From Nonomuraea maritima (GTDB lineage Bacteria; Actinomycetota; Actinomycetes; Streptosporangiales; Streptosporangiaceae): a DNA stretch of 64,000 nucleotides. Numbering within the stretch: position 1 is the first letter of the stretch; each line of letters starts with the position of its first letter. A program made the position numbers and the translations under genes. The DNA is taken from positions 1 to 64,000 of the forward strand of contig NZ_FNFB01000011.1 of NCBI RefSeq assembly GCF_900100395.1, written 5' to 3'. A model generated the notes under the pieces. That model was not told the DNA's origin. It did no database searches and saw only the letters and a program-made list of their open reading frames with translations. Shown here in pieces: positions 16,192 through 25,081 of this stretch.

Positions 16192-17298
16192 ATGAACCCC
16201 CGTTCCAGCGGCCACGGCGCCATGCGGCGGTCGCTCATGGACGCGGCGGCGGCGTCCGCCGTCATCGGGGTGTTCTGGCTTCCTCCGATCATCGCGGTGG
16301 CCGGGTCCTGGCGCTCGGTCGCGGGGCCGGCGCTGGCCGCCGTCGCGGTGGCCGCGATGCTGCTGCGCCGGCGTCTGCCGATGGCGGCGACGACGGCAGC
16401 GGGCGTCGTGACGGTGGTGGCGAGCGTGCTGGGTATCTGTCAGGATCCGATGCTCGCCACGGCCTGGTGTCTGTACACGGTGGCGCTGACGCGCGCATCG
16501 CGGGTTCGCATGTCCGTCCTCGTTCTGGTCGGTGCCGTCGCCGTCCTGGCGAGCGTGACAGGTGTCCCGGAAGGATGGGGGCAGCGTGTGGTGCTCGCGG
16601 CCGCGGCCTTGAGCGTGTCGTGGCTGCTGGGGGTCGCCGTCGGGAGGAAGGCCGAGGCCGCCCGGGAGAGCGAACGCGCCCGGGCCGTCGAGCAGGCCGT
16701 TCGCGTGCAGCTCGACGTCGCTCGCGACGTGCATGACGTGGTGGGGCACGCCCTCGGCGTGATCAGCGCCGAGGCCGGGGTGACCCGGGGTCTCGCGGAC
16801 GCGAGCGAGCAGGAGCTCCGTGACGCTCTCGCCGACATCGAGAACCACGCGCGGTCGGCGTTGGAGGACGTCCAGTCACTCGTCCGCTCGCTCCGGGCAG
16901 GCCCGGGCGTGCCGCCGGGCCCCGGCCTCTCGCGGCTGCCGTCACTTCTCGCCGCCGCGCGTGCCGCAGGGGTGCTCGTGGACGCGCGCATCACGGCGCC
17001 CGAGCAGGTCGACGAGGTCGTCGAGGCGGTCGCGTTCCGTGCCGTTCAGGAGGCGCTGAGCAACGTGGTACGGCACGCGCCGGGCGCTGCCTGCACCGTG
17101 GAAGTCCATGCGGACGCCGACGAGCTCGTCGTACGCGTCCGCGACGACGGCCCCGGCAAGGGGAACGGCGTGTCCGGGTTCGGGTTACGGGGCATGCGGG
17201 AGCGAGCGCGGCTGGCCGGCGGCACCGCCGGCTGGCGTGACCTGCCGGACCGAGGCTTCGAGGTCGAGGCGCGGCTGCCGCTGGGAGGCCCGCGATGA
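16192..17298 (+). CDS. Sensor histidine kinase (NarL-type)
   Basis: A 368-aa membrane kinase with about five N-terminal hydrophobic segments (15-150), a HisKA_3 dimerisation helix with phospho-acceptor His181 in ARDVHDVVGHAL, and a HATPase domain with N box (VQEALSNVVRHA) and G boxes (RDDGPG, GFGLRGMRER). A TTA codon (17185-17187) encodes the Leu in GFGLRG, suggesting developmental control by bldA. The start is uncertain: ATG 16192 is used, while in-frame ATG 16159 lies inside the upstream palindrome. It overlaps the response-regulator gene by 4 bp, forming a two-component pair. Confidence 0.88.
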   Translation: MNPRSSGHGAMRRSLMDAAAASAVIGVFWLPPIIAVAGSWRSVAGPALAAVAVAAMLLRRRLPMAATTAAGVVTVVASVLGICQDPMLATAWCLYTVALTRASRVRMSVLVLVGAVAVLASVTGVPEGWGQRVVLAAAALSVSWLLGVAVGRKAEAARESERARAVEQAVRVQLDVARDVHDVVGHALGVISAEAGVTRGLADASEQELRDALADIENHARSALEDVQSLVRSLRAGPGVPPGPGLSRLPSLLAAARAAGVLVDARITAPEQVDEVVEAVAFRAVQEALSNVVRHAPGAACTVEVHADADELVVRVRDDGPGKGNGVSGFGLRGMRERARLAGGTAGWRDLPDRGFEVEARLPLGGPR

Positions 17299-17954
17299 CG
17301 CCGGTCAGTGTGTTCCTGGCGGATGACGACAGCCGGTTCCGTGCCGCGTACCGGAAGTTGTTCGAGCGCACCGAGGGTTTCCGTGTCGCAGGGGAGGCGG
17401 CCGACGGCGTGGAGGCAGCGCGGCTGATCCTCGCGCTCGCGCCCGACGTGGCCCTGCTCGACGTGCAGATGCCGGGCGGTAGCGGGCTGGACGCGGCCCG
17501 CCAGGTCCTCGCCACCGCGGCGAGCACCCGGGTGATCATGCTGACCACGTTCGACCTCGACGAGTATGTGCATGAGGCCCTGACCCTGGGCGCTTCGGGG
17601 TTCCTGCTGAAGAACGCGGCGCCGCCAGAGGTGCTCCATGCGGTTCGCACCGTGCACGCGGGCCACGCCATGCTCGCGCCGGAGGTCACCGCGAGGCTGA
17701 TGCGCCAGTTCACGCCGAGGCGGCCGCGGCATCGGCACGCGTTCGCCGGCGCGCACCTCTCCGCGAGAGAGGTGCAGGTGATCCGCCTGGTCGCGCGCGG
17801 GCGCTCGAACCAGGAGATCGCCGACGAGCTGTTCCTGAGCCTGGAGACGGTACGCACCTATCTCAAGCGCATGTTCGCCAAACTGGGCGTGAACGACCGC
17901 ACCCACCTGGCCGTACTCGCCTACGAGGCAGGACTGTTGCACGAGCCTCGCTGA
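17295..17954 (+). CDS. LuxR/NarL family response regulator
   Basis: A 219-aa response regulator. The receiver domain has acidic residues DDD at 10-12, phospho-acceptor Asp56 in VALLDVQMPG and a Lys in the final switch region LKNAAPP. The LuxR helix-turn-helix is at about 152-212 (LSAREVQVIRLVARGRSNQEIADELFLS). Its ATG overlaps the kinase stop. An ABC exporter operon begins 80 bp downstream on the same strand and is the likely regulatory target, as in many actinomycete antibiotic or bacitracin-type sensing modules. Confidence 0.92.
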   Translation: MTPVSVFLADDDSRFRAAYRKLFERTEGFRVAGEAADGVEAARLILALAPDVALLDVQMPGGSGLDAARQVLATAASTRVIMLTTFDLDEYVHEALTLGASGFLLKNAAPPEVLHAVRTVHAGHAMLAPEVTARLMRQFTPRRPRHRHAFAGAHLSAREVQVIRLVARGRSNQEIADELFLSLETVRTYLKRMFAKLGVNDRTHLAVLAYEAGLLHEPR

Positions 17955-18034
17955 GGAGTCCCCTTTCGGGGGACGCGGCCCGGCACCTCGCCACCGCAAG
18001 CTGGACGAAACCCTCCAGCGATCCAAGGTGTCCA

Positions 18035-18736
18035 GTGATCGAAGTTTCCGCACTCACCAAGCACTATCGGGGCAAGAAGGCAGTCGACGAGGTCACGTTC
18101 ACGGCCAGGCCCGGCCGGGTCACCGGCTTCCTCGGCCCGAACGGCGCCGGCAAATCCAGCACGCTGCGCATCCTGCTCGGCCTGGACGCCGCCACCAGCG
18201 GACGAGCGCTGATCAACGGGAAGCGCTACCGAGACCTGACAGACCCACTGCGCTCGGTCGGCGCACTGCTGGACGGCGCGGGCCCGGTGCCAGAGCGCCG
18301 CGCCGTCGATCACCTGTCGTGGATGGCCCGATCCAACCGGATCCCTCGCCAACGGGTGCGGGAGGTGCTCGAACTCGTCGGCCTGGCGGACGCGGCGAAA
18401 CAGCGGGTGAAGACGTACTCGCTCGGCATGAGGCAACGGCTCGGCATCGCCGCGGCACTGCTCGGCGAGCCCGAGATCCTCGTCCTCGACGAACCCGTGA
18501 ACGGGCTGGACCCGGACGGCATCCGCTGGGTCCGTACCTTCCTCGGGGACTACGCGGCCGGCGGCCGCACCGTGCTGCTGTCGAGCCATCTCATGACAGA
18601 AACGGCCGACACCGCCCATGACGTGGTGATCATCAACCACGGCCGGGTCGTCACCCAGGGTTCGCTGGCCGAGGTCACGGCCGGCCATGCCTCGCTGGAG
18701 GCGGCGTTCTTCGCCCTCGCCGGAGCGCGGTGGTGA
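18035..18736 (+). CDS. ABC transporter ATP-binding protein
   Basis: A 233-aa ATPase of a DrrA/BcrA-like exporter. Walker A GPNGAGKS at about 34-41, signature YSLGMRQRLG, Walker B ILVLDEPVNGLDPDG and the switch His in LLSSHLMTE are all present. GTG start. Its last codons overlap the first permease gene. With the two permeases it forms an export complex whose cargo is unknown; the context with a sensor pair suggests lipid, peptide or antibiotic efflux. Confidence 0.92.
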   Translation: MIEVSALTKHYRGKKAVDEVTFTARPGRVTGFLGPNGAGKSSTLRILLGLDAATSGRALINGKRYRDLTDPLRSVGALLDGAGPVPERRAVDHLSWMARSNRIPRQRVREVLELVGLADAAKQRVKTYSLGMRQRLGIAAALLGEPEILVLDEPVNGLDPDGIRWVRTFLGDYAAGGRTVLLSSHLMTETADTAHDVVIINHGRVVTQGSLAEVTAGHASLEAAFFALAGARW

Positions 18737-19533
18737 ACGCGATGACGGCAGCGGTCCGAGCGGAACTGACCAAGATCATCACCCTGCCCGGCGTGTGGAT
18801 CGTCACCGGCGTCATCCTCGCTCTTGACGTGCTGGTCCAGCTGCAACCCGCCGAGCTCTTCGCCGATGCCGTGGCCAAGATCACGCCTGACGGGAACATC
18901 GAAGTCTTCGTCGGGCAACCGCAGCCGGCGTCGGAGGCGATCCTCGGCCTGCTGGCCGGAGGGACGCTGCAGATGGGCCTGTTCCTGCCCGTGCTCGCAG
19001 CCGTGATCGCGGGGCAGGAGTTCCGCTCGCGGCAACTCGGCCTGACCGTGCTCGCCATGCCGCGCACCGTCCGCATGGTGACCTCGAAGCTCCTGGCCAC
19101 GGCACTGTGCGTGCTGGTCGTCGCGGTTCTCATCGCGGCCGTCAACACCGCGTTCATGTACGGCGCCGTCAGAAACTGGAATCCGGGCCTGCTCGTCAGC
19201 GGTGAAGCCTTCGCCGGTCACGGCCGGTTCATTTCCTTCGCGGTCTTGTACTGCCTTGCCACCTGCGCCGTCACCACCGTCGCGCGCAGCACCCTGACCG
19301 GCGTCATCGTCACCCTGGCGCCGGCCGCTGTCACGATGAGCCAGGTTCTGGCGAGGACCGTCCCGGATCTGGACGCGCTGTTGCCGCTCAGCGCGGCCAG
19401 GAACCTCATGCTCGATCCCGGCGTCAACGACCTCACGGCCGGCCGGGTGCATGGCCTGCTCGTCCTGGTCGGCTGGGCCGCCGTGACCGCCGTCGCCGCG
19501 GCGGTCACGCTCAGCAGGCGGGACGCGCGATGA
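18733..19533 (+). CDS. ABC transporter permease 1
   Basis: A roughly 266-aa integral membrane protein with six hydrophobic segments (about 18-35, 70-95, 105-130, 160-185, 190-210, 235-258), the usual ABC-2 permease fold. A GTG start overlaps the ATPase stop in a GTGGTGA string; ATG 18742 is a possible alternative. The motif AGQEFRSRQLGLTVLAMPRTV matches the conserved cytoplasmic elbow of ABC-2 permeases. It ends overlapping the second permease. Confidence 0.83.
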   Translation: MNAMTAAVRAELTKIITLPGVWIVTGVILALDVLVQLQPAELFADAVAKITPDGNIEVFVGQPQPASEAILGLLAGGTLQMGLFLPVLAAVIAGQEFRSRQLGLTVLAMPRTVRMVTSKLLATALCVLVVAVLIAAVNTAFMYGAVRNWNPGLLVSGEAFAGHGRFISFAVLYCLATCAVTTVARSTLTGVIVTLAPAAVTMSQVLARTVPDLDALLPLSAARNLMLDPGVNDLTAGRVHGLLVLVGWAAVTAVAAAVTLSRRDAR

Positions 19534-20270
19534 GCACCAGCCCGCTACCGGTGAGGACCGTCCGGTTCGGCGACGCGCTGGCCGCCGAGTGGGTCAAGAT
19601 CACCACTCTGCCCGCCACCTGGATCGCTGCCCTCGTCGCGTTCGGCGTCAACACCGTGCTCGGCTTCATCGCAGGCACGGACGCCGTCCGTGTCGCCGGT
19701 CACGACGGTGCCGTGCCGATCGCCCGGCTCGGCATGCTCATGCTGGCGCCGGTCCACGTGTTCATCGCGATCGCGGTCTTCGCGGCAGGCAGCGAGTACC
19801 GCGGCGGCCAGCTGCGCGTCAGCCTCACCGCCGTCCCGGACCGCAACCGGCTGTTCGCCGCCAAACTGATCGTCAGCACGGTGCTCAGCCTGATCGCGTC
19901 GATACCGGTTGTCCTGCCGGGCTACGTCGTGCAGCACGCTGCGGCGATGCCCGCCGGTGAGATTGCGGTCCGTCTCACGGCTCTCCTGACGGCTTATCTG
20001 CTGCTCGGCCTCATCGGTCACGGTTTCGCCGTCATCGCCAGATCGATCACCACTCCGCTCGTCGTGCTCTTCATCACGCCTGTTCTCGTCGCCCCGACGC
20101 TTCGGGGTGCCGCGCCGTACCTGGTGACGTTCCTGCCGCACGAGGCGGCCATGAGCCTTGCCGGGATGCCCGCCGACCTCCACCCGGTCACGGGGCTGCT
20201 CGTGCTGGCGGGCTGGGCGGCTCTGCTGGTCTCCGCCGCCTGGACGGTCTTCCTGCATCGAGACAGCTAG
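19530..20270 (+). CDS. ABC transporter permease 2
   Basis: A 246-aa membrane protein related to the preceding permease: the same elbow pattern (AAGSEYRGGQLRVSLTAVPDRN) and six hydrophobic helices. Its ATG overlaps the previous stop by 4 bp. Two different half-size permeases with one ATPase suggest a heterodimeric transmembrane channel. It is the last gene of the operon; the next gene is convergent. Confidence 0.85.
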   Translation: MSTSPLPVRTVRFGDALAAEWVKITTLPATWIAALVAFGVNTVLGFIAGTDAVRVAGHDGAVPIARLGMLMLAPVHVFIAIAVFAAGSEYRGGQLRVSLTAVPDRNRLFAAKLIVSTVLSLIASIPVVLPGYVVQHAAAMPAGEIAVRLTALLTAYLLLGLIGHGFAVIARSITTPLVVLFITPVLVAPTLRGAAPYLVTFLPHEAAMSLAGMPADLHPVTGLLVLAGWAALLVSAAWTVFLHRDS

Positions 20271-20349
20271 GTGCAGGCGGCGAGGGCCTCCTCAGGTCGG
20301 TGCGGGTCCGGCGCCGTCGCGGATCAGCGGGCGGGGGCGGTACACGCGC

Positions 20350-21654
20350 TCACAGGGTGAGCCGGTGCCCGAGGGGGGCGCGCCAGCCCACGGTGAGCAC
20401 GGTCGCGTCGTCCTGCAACCAGCCGCTCTGGTGTTCGAGGATGGTCTGGATGAGGCGCCGCAGCGTCTCCGGCGCCGACATCCCGCTGCTCTCCCACCGG
20501 ACGACGAAGTCGATGAACCGTTCCAGCCCGAACCGCTCCCCGCCGGGGCTCTGCGCCTCGATGACGCCGTCGGTGTAGAAGAGCAGCCGGTCGCCCGGCT
20601 GGAGCTGGTAGCGCGACTGCCCCACCGGGGCATCCAGGCCCAGCCCCATCGGCGGATCGGGCACGCTCTCCAGCGTCGCCACCAGACGCCCCTCACGGAG
20701 CAGCAAAGGCGGGTGGTGGCCTCGGTTGACCCAGGTCAGCACGCCGCTGTCGAGGTCCAGCTCGGCCAGCACGCCGGTCGCGAACCGGGTGCTGAACTCC
20801 TGCTGGATCGCGGCGTCGACGGCCGCGGCGGCCTCCGGCAGGTTCATGCCGCGCCGGCGGCTGTTGCGGATGGAACCGATGGCGATGGTGGCGGTCAGCC
20901 CGGCCGAGGTGTCGTGGCCCATCGCGTCGAAGATCGCGACATTCAGCGTCCTGCCGTCCAGCGCGTAGTCGTAGGCGTCGCCGCCCATCTCGTACGCCGG
21001 TTCCAGGGCGGTGCTGACCACGACGTCCTCCGTGGCGAACGTGCCGGGCGGCAGCAGGTTCCACAGCACCTCGGCCGACAGCGTCAGCGGGCGGGAGCGG
21101 ACGATCCTGGCATAGGAGTCGCTGTGCGGCCGCTTGCTCACGATCAGCAGCGCCACCAGGGACGCGAGATGTTTCACCCGCGTCTCGGTGACGTCGTCGT
21201 CGCACGGCACGGTCACGCCCAGCACGCCGAGCCGCTCGGTGCCGTCCAGCAAAGGAGCCCACAACCGCTGCGACCCGTCGCCCGGCGCCGCATCACCGGG
21301 GTCGTCCGCGCCGTGCTCCTCCGTGCCGTTCTCCTCCGGGGTCTCCTCGGGAGCTTCCGGCTCGGCGGGCGTGCCGTTCGCGCCCGCGCGCGTGCGGACG
21401 ATCTCCATCCGGCGGTACGCGCGGCCCGCCACCGTGCCGTCGATCCGCATCGTCGCCGGCGGCTCGCCGTCCGGGCCCTCCTGGGCCGGCAGCGGCACGA
21501 GCAGCTGCTGCTGCAGGTCGGTCGTGTAGATCACGATCTCGGAGAAGCCGAGGTGCCGCGCGTGCGAGGCGATCTCGCGCGGCAGGTCCTCCATCCCGCT
21601 CATGTGCATGACCTGGAGCAGGCCGCCCAGGACCCGCTCACCGTCACTCCCCAC
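20350..21654 (-). CDS. PP2C-type SpoIIE-like phosphatase with GAF-like sensor
   Basis: A 434-aa serine/threonine phosphatase of the RsbU/SpoIIE class, which dephosphorylates anti-anti-sigma factors in partner-switching stress pathways. Residues 1-180 form a GAF-like sensor with an acidic low-complexity insert (about 105-135, rich in E, D, P and G). The phosphatase domain (about 205-425) has the metal-binding motifs EMGGDAYDY and FDAMGHD, then GLTATIAIG and DDATVLTVGW. No anti-sigma gene is adjacent; an RsbW-like ATPase occurs at 53946 in the same window but is unlinked. Confidence 0.9.
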   Translation of the reverse strand: MGSDGERVLGGLLQVMHMSGMEDLPREIASHARHLGFSEIVIYTTDLQQQLLVPLPAQEGPDGEPPATMRIDGTVAGRAYRRMEIVRTRAGANGTPAEPEAPEETPEENGTEEHGADDPGDAAPGDGSQRLWAPLLDGTERLGVLGVTVPCDDDVTETRVKHLASLVALLIVSKRPHSDSYARIVRSRPLTLSAEVLWNLLPPGTFATEDVVVSTALEPAYEMGGDAYDYALDGRTLNVAIFDAMGHDTSAGLTATIAIGSIRNSRRRGMNLPEAAAAVDAAIQQEFSTRFATGVLAELDLDSGVLTWVNRGHHPPLLLREGRLVATLESVPDPPMGLGLDAPVGQSRYQLQPGDRLLFYTDGVIEAQSPGGERFGLERFIDFVVRWESSGMSAPETLRRLIQTILEHQSGWLQDDATVLTVGWRAPLGHRLTL

Positions 21655-21743
21655 GACCGCTCACCCCCCGGCGTTGACCATGTGCCCCACTCCTACCCAT
21701 GACCGGGGGTTTCGCCCGAGGCGAGCGCGGGTGGAGGGGAGGG

Positions 21744-22694
21744 TCAGGTGATGGCGAAGCGGTGCAGCAGCTGCTCGGCCCTGGCGAACGCGGACACCAC
21801 GTCGGCGGCGGTGCGTTCGCCGTCGACGAGGCCGACCGCCTGCCCGGCGTAGACGTAGGCCGTGTCGTAGTCGCCCGACTGGCGGGCGGCGCTCAGCTCG
21901 GCGCTCGCCGCGTCGTCCGCGGCCAGCTCATCCTCGTGGCCCTGCCAGCGGTCGAAGTACGCGTTGCGCAGCGCGCGCCCGCCGAACTCCGGGGGCCAGC
22001 CGAGCCGCTGCGCGACGTCGAAGACGCGCCCGTACGCGGTGCCGGTTTCCCCGGCCGTGACCACCCGCTGCCGGGCGCCCTCGGGGAGCGCGGACTCGGC
22101 GCAGCCGAGGAACGCCGTCCCGACCCACGCGCCCTGCGCTCCGGCCGCCAGCACGGCGGCGAGCCCGCGCGCGGTCGCGATGCCACCCGCGGCCAGCACC
22201 GGGACGTCCACCGCGTCGAGCACCCCCTGCAGCAGCGGCAGGGTGGCCACCTCGGCGCGGCCGTGGCCGCCGCCCTCGCCGCCGCGCGCGACGACGATGT
22301 CCGCGCCGGTCCTTGCGGCCTCCACCGCCTCCGCCGTGGTGCCCGCCTGGACGGCCACGGTGATCCCGGCCGCCCGCAGCCGCCGCACCGGGCCGGCGTA
22401 GTCGCCGAAGCTGACCGACACCAGGGCGGGCCGCGCCTCGATCACCGCGTCGAGCTGGGCGTCCGTCAGAGCCCATGCCATGAGCCCGATCCCGTACGAG
22501 CGTCCGCCCGCGCCCGCCGCGGCGGCCTGCTCGGCGATCCACTCGGGCGTCGAGGTGGGCGCCACGCCGAACGTGCCGAGTCCGCCCGCCGCGCAGACGG
22601 CGGCGGCCAGCCGCGCGTCGCCCGCGCCCACCATGGGCGCCGCGACCAGCGGGACGGTCAGCCGGAAGTGGTCAGTCAGCCAGGTGCGCAGCAC
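21744..22694 (-). CDS. Nitronate monooxygenase family protein
   Basis: A 316-aa FMN-dependent TIM-barrel enzyme of the nitronate monooxygenase (2-nitropropane dioxygenase-like) class, which oxidises toxic alkyl nitronates. Visible family blocks are LVAAPMVGAGDARLAAAVCAAGGLGTFG at the N-terminus (split here), ARGGEGGGHG and VPVLAAGGIATARGLAAVLAAGAQGAWVGTAFL-type phosphate-binding loops. The GTG start at 22694 has AAGGAGCGACC before it. It starts 16 bp after the DUF2630 gene and is probably co-transcribed. Confidence 0.87.
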   Translation of the reverse strand: MLRTWLTDHFRLTVPLVAAPMVGAGDARLAAAVCAAGGLGTFGVAPTSTPEWIAEQAAAAGAGGRSYGIGLMAWALTDAQLDAVIEARPALVSVSFGDYAGPVRRLRAAGITVAVQAGTTAEAVEAARTGADIVVARGGEGGGHGRAEVATLPLLQGVLDAVDVPVLAAGGIATARGLAAVLAAGAQGAWVGTAFLGCAESALPEGARQRVVTAGETGTAYGRVFDVAQRLGWPPEFGGRALRNAYFDRWQGHEDELAADDAASAELSAARQSGDYDTAYVYAGQAVGLVDGERTAADVVSAFARAEQLLHRFAIT

Positions 22695-22710
22695 GGTCGC
22701 TCCTTCGTCG

Positions 22711-22947
22711 TCACTGCAGGTACTTCTCGACCTGGGCCACCGGCGCCGCCTGCGCGTCGTCGGGGTCCATGCCGGCGGCCTGCCGGGCGCGGCGGCGGCG
22801 CAGCAGGTCCCAGCACTGGTCGAGGGTCTCCTCCAGGTGGGTGAGCCTGGCCTGCTGCTCCTGCCCGGCCGACTCGCGCTCGGCGCGCAGCCCGTGCTCC
22901 TCCTCGACGAGGTCGTGGATGCGCTGCAGGATCCGCTGTTCGTCCAT
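22711..22947 (-). CDS. DUF2630 family small protein
   Basis: A 78-aa highly charged, alpha-helical protein beginning MDEQRILQRIHDLVEEEHGLR and ending VAQVEKYLQ, matching the small actinobacterial DUF2630 family. A coiled-coil-like stretch (about 5-60) is visible, with heptad leucines in LTHLEETLDQCWDLLRRRRA. Function is unknown. ATG 22947 is preceded by GGAAGG. It leads a two-gene unit with the nitronate monooxygenase. Confidence 0.82.
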   Translation of the reverse strand: MDEQRILQRIHDLVEEEHGLRAERESAGQEQQARLTHLEETLDQCWDLLRRRRARQAAGMDPDDAQAAPVAQVEKYLQ

Positions 22948-23129
22948 GAACCTTCCTTCGTTCCCCGTGGCACGCGGGCGTCCGGCCCGCGGATCGGACC
23001 ACCGTACAACCGGCCGATCGCTGCGCCTCGGGTGGCCCCCGCACCGCACAACAGCGTGAATCCCCACAAAAGGGGCGGGTCATGCCGGCGTGGGCGGGAC
23101 ACGGGGCCTGCACGGGCCTCCCGCGGGGG

Positions 23130-23933
23130 TCAGAGCTTGCGGCCCACCACGCCGTACGCGCCCGCGTCCTGCGGGTCACGGGAGACGGGGGCGTCGGGAC
23201 GCCAGTCGAACACCGGGACGAGGCCAGGCTCCTCCAGCTCGTACCCGTCGAAGAAGCGCATGATCTGCTCGCCGGAACGCGGGGTGAACGCCAGCGCCTC
23301 GCTGTTGTAGGCGTCGGCGCTCGCGCCCACCAGCTTCGGCGCGAAGTCCGCGGTGACGTGCGAGATCGCCAGGTAGCTGCCGGGCGCGAGCGCCGCGCTG
23401 TAGCGGGCGACGAGGCCGAACGGGTCCTCGTGGTCCTTGATGAACATCAGCGTGCCGACGATGACGAGCCCGACCGGCTTGCTGAGGTCGATGGTCTCCA
23501 GCAGGTCGGGGTGCTTGAGGATGGTGTCGGGGTCGCGCAGGTCGGCCTCGATGTACGAAGTCCGTCCCTCGGGGGTGCCCTTGAGCAGCGCCCGCGCGTG
23601 CAGCATGACGATCGGGTCGTTGTCGGCGTAGACGACCCGCGCGGCCGGGTAGGCGTCCTGGGCCACCTCGTGCGTGTTGCCCTGCGTCGGGATGCCCGTC
23701 CCGATGTCGAGGAACTGGGTCACCCCCTGGGCGGCGATGTGGCGTACGGCGCGGCCGAGGAAGGCGCGATTGTCGCGCGCGCCCTGGACGACTCCGGGCG
23801 AGGCCTTCGCCGTGGCCTCCGCGACCGCGCGGTCCGCGGCGAAGTTGTCCTTCCCGCCCAGCCAGTAGTCGTAGACGCGCGCCGAGTGCGGGACGGACGT
23901 GTCGATCCGCGGGTGAGGGCTTTCCTCGCTCAT
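23130..23933 (-). CDS. SAM-dependent methyltransferase, DUF574 family
   Basis: A 267-aa member of the actinobacterial S-adenosyl methyltransferase family formerly DUF574. Diagnostic blocks are PHSARVYDYWLGGKDNFAADR near the N-terminus (split across about 15-36), the SAM loop FLDIGTGIPTQGNTHEVAQ, and VVYADNDPIV. Streptomycetes and relatives carry dozens of paralogues; substrates are mostly unknown. ATG 23933 follows CAGGAGG. Confidence 0.92.
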   Translation of the reverse strand: MSEESPHPRIDTSVPHSARVYDYWLGGKDNFAADRAVAEATAKASPGVVQGARDNRAFLGRAVRHIAAQGVTQFLDIGTGIPTQGNTHEVAQDAYPAARVVYADNDPIVMLHARALLKGTPEGRTSYIEADLRDPDTILKHPDLLETIDLSKPVGLVIVGTLMFIKDHEDPFGLVARYSAALAPGSYLAISHVTADFAPKLVGASADAYNSEALAFTPRSGEQIMRFFDGYELEEPGLVPVFDWRPDAPVSRDPQDAGAYGVVGRKL

Positions 23934-24023
23934 GGGGGCCTCCTGGGGGATGACGGAGTACAAGAGATGATCATATGTCGCGAAAGATCGCCTGCGTGGG
24001 CCTATTTCCGCGTCGAGCAGGGG

Positions 24024-25007
24024 TCAGCCCGTCACCCGCAGGTCCGCGAACAGCGCACGATGGTCGGACCCCGGCACGTCGAACACCCGCACCGCCACCG
24101 CCCCCGCCCGCGCGTCCGTCAGGACATGGTCGATGGCCACCAGCGGCGGCAGCGAGCGGCCGTGCGGCCACGTCGGCACCAGCGCCTGCCCCGTGGAGTC
24201 GGCCGCGTCGGTGTAGCCGGTGGCGAGCAGCCGCCGGAAGACCGCGTGGTCGAGCGTGGCGTTGAAGTCGCCGGCCAGGACGCGCGGCGGCCCGGAGCCG
24301 GGCGCGGGCGGCAGCGAGGCGACGCCGTCGTGCCACTGCGGCACAGTCGTGGGCACGGGCGCCACCGGGTGCACGACGACCACCTCGACGGACGACCCGC
24401 CGGGCAGCGCCACCTCGGCCACCGGCATGTGGTGCCCTACCGGAAGGAACAGTCCCGTCCGCTCGCGCAGGGGGTGACGGCTGTAGACGCCGCTGCCCTC
24501 TGGCCCGCGCGACTCCGGCCTGGTGATCTGGTACGGCAGCAGGCTCTCCAGCCCGGCGGCCCTGAGCCGGTCGCGCGCCGACCAGGTCAGCTCCTGCAGC
24601 GACAGGACGTCCACGTCGAGCCTGCGGACGAGGTCGGCGATGACGGCGGCGTCGCCGCGGCCGCCGTTGAGGTTCGCGGTGAGCACCCGCAGCGGCCGCC
24701 CCCGGGTGGGCGGCTCGGCGGCGACGGTCCGCGGCAGCACGCACCAGGCCAGGCACAGGCACACCACCGCCATGACCGCGGTCGCGGCGCGCAGCCGCAG
24801 CGCGCCCATCACCACCAGCGCGACCAGCGCCGCGACGGCGAAGTAGGGGGTGAAGGCGACCAGCGGTACCAGCAGCACGCCGGTCTCCAGCCCGCCCACC
24901 CGCACGGCCGTACCGGCCGCGAACACCACCGCCACCGCGGCGGCGATCCGCCCTCGCCACACCCGGCGGGGGCGCGCCGCCGTCTTCGTCTTCTCACGTA
25001 CGAGCAC
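24024..25007 (-). CDS. Membrane-anchored endonuclease/exonuclease/phosphatase family protein
   Basis: A 327-aa protein with three hydrophobic N-terminal helices (about 22-95), then an EEP-fold hydrolase domain. The domain motifs are LTANLNGGRGD, LSLQELT (metal-binding Glu), VLAGDFNATLDH, IDHVLT and GSDHRALFADL (catalytic His). The fold cleaves phosphodiesters in nucleic acids or phospholipids; the topology puts the active site outside the membrane. GTG start with GGGAG before it. One copy of the ATCTAC-N3-GTAAAG motif lies 47 bp upstream. Confidence 0.87.
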   Translation of the reverse strand: MLVREKTKTAARPRRVWRGRIAAAVAVVFAAGTAVRVGGLETGVLLVPLVAFTPYFAVAALVALVVMGALRLRAATAVMAVVCLCLAWCVLPRTVAAEPPTRGRPLRVLTANLNGGRGDAAVIADLVRRLDVDVLSLQELTWSARDRLRAAGLESLLPYQITRPESRGPEGSGVYSRHPLRERTGLFLPVGHHMPVAEVALPGGSSVEVVVVHPVAPVPTTVPQWHDGVASLPPAPGSGPPRVLAGDFNATLDHAVFRRLLATGYTDAADSTGQALVPTWPHGRSLPPLVAIDHVLTDARAGAVAVRVFDVPGSDHRALFADLRVTG

Positions 25008-25053
25008 GGGCTCCCACGGTAGGCCCCTTTCCTGAGAAGCCGATGAGGAAGAA

Positions 25054-25068
25054 ATCTACAATGTAAAG
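25054..25068. promoter_or_regulatory. ATCTACNNNGTAAAG motif, copy A
   Basis: ATCTACAATGTAAAG lies between the SDR stop and the EEP gene start. Matching 15-bp sites are at 37739 and 49321. It contains a TAC-N3-GTA dyad. Function unknown. Confidence 0.5.
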
Positions 25069-25081
25069 ACGCGGGCTCGCC

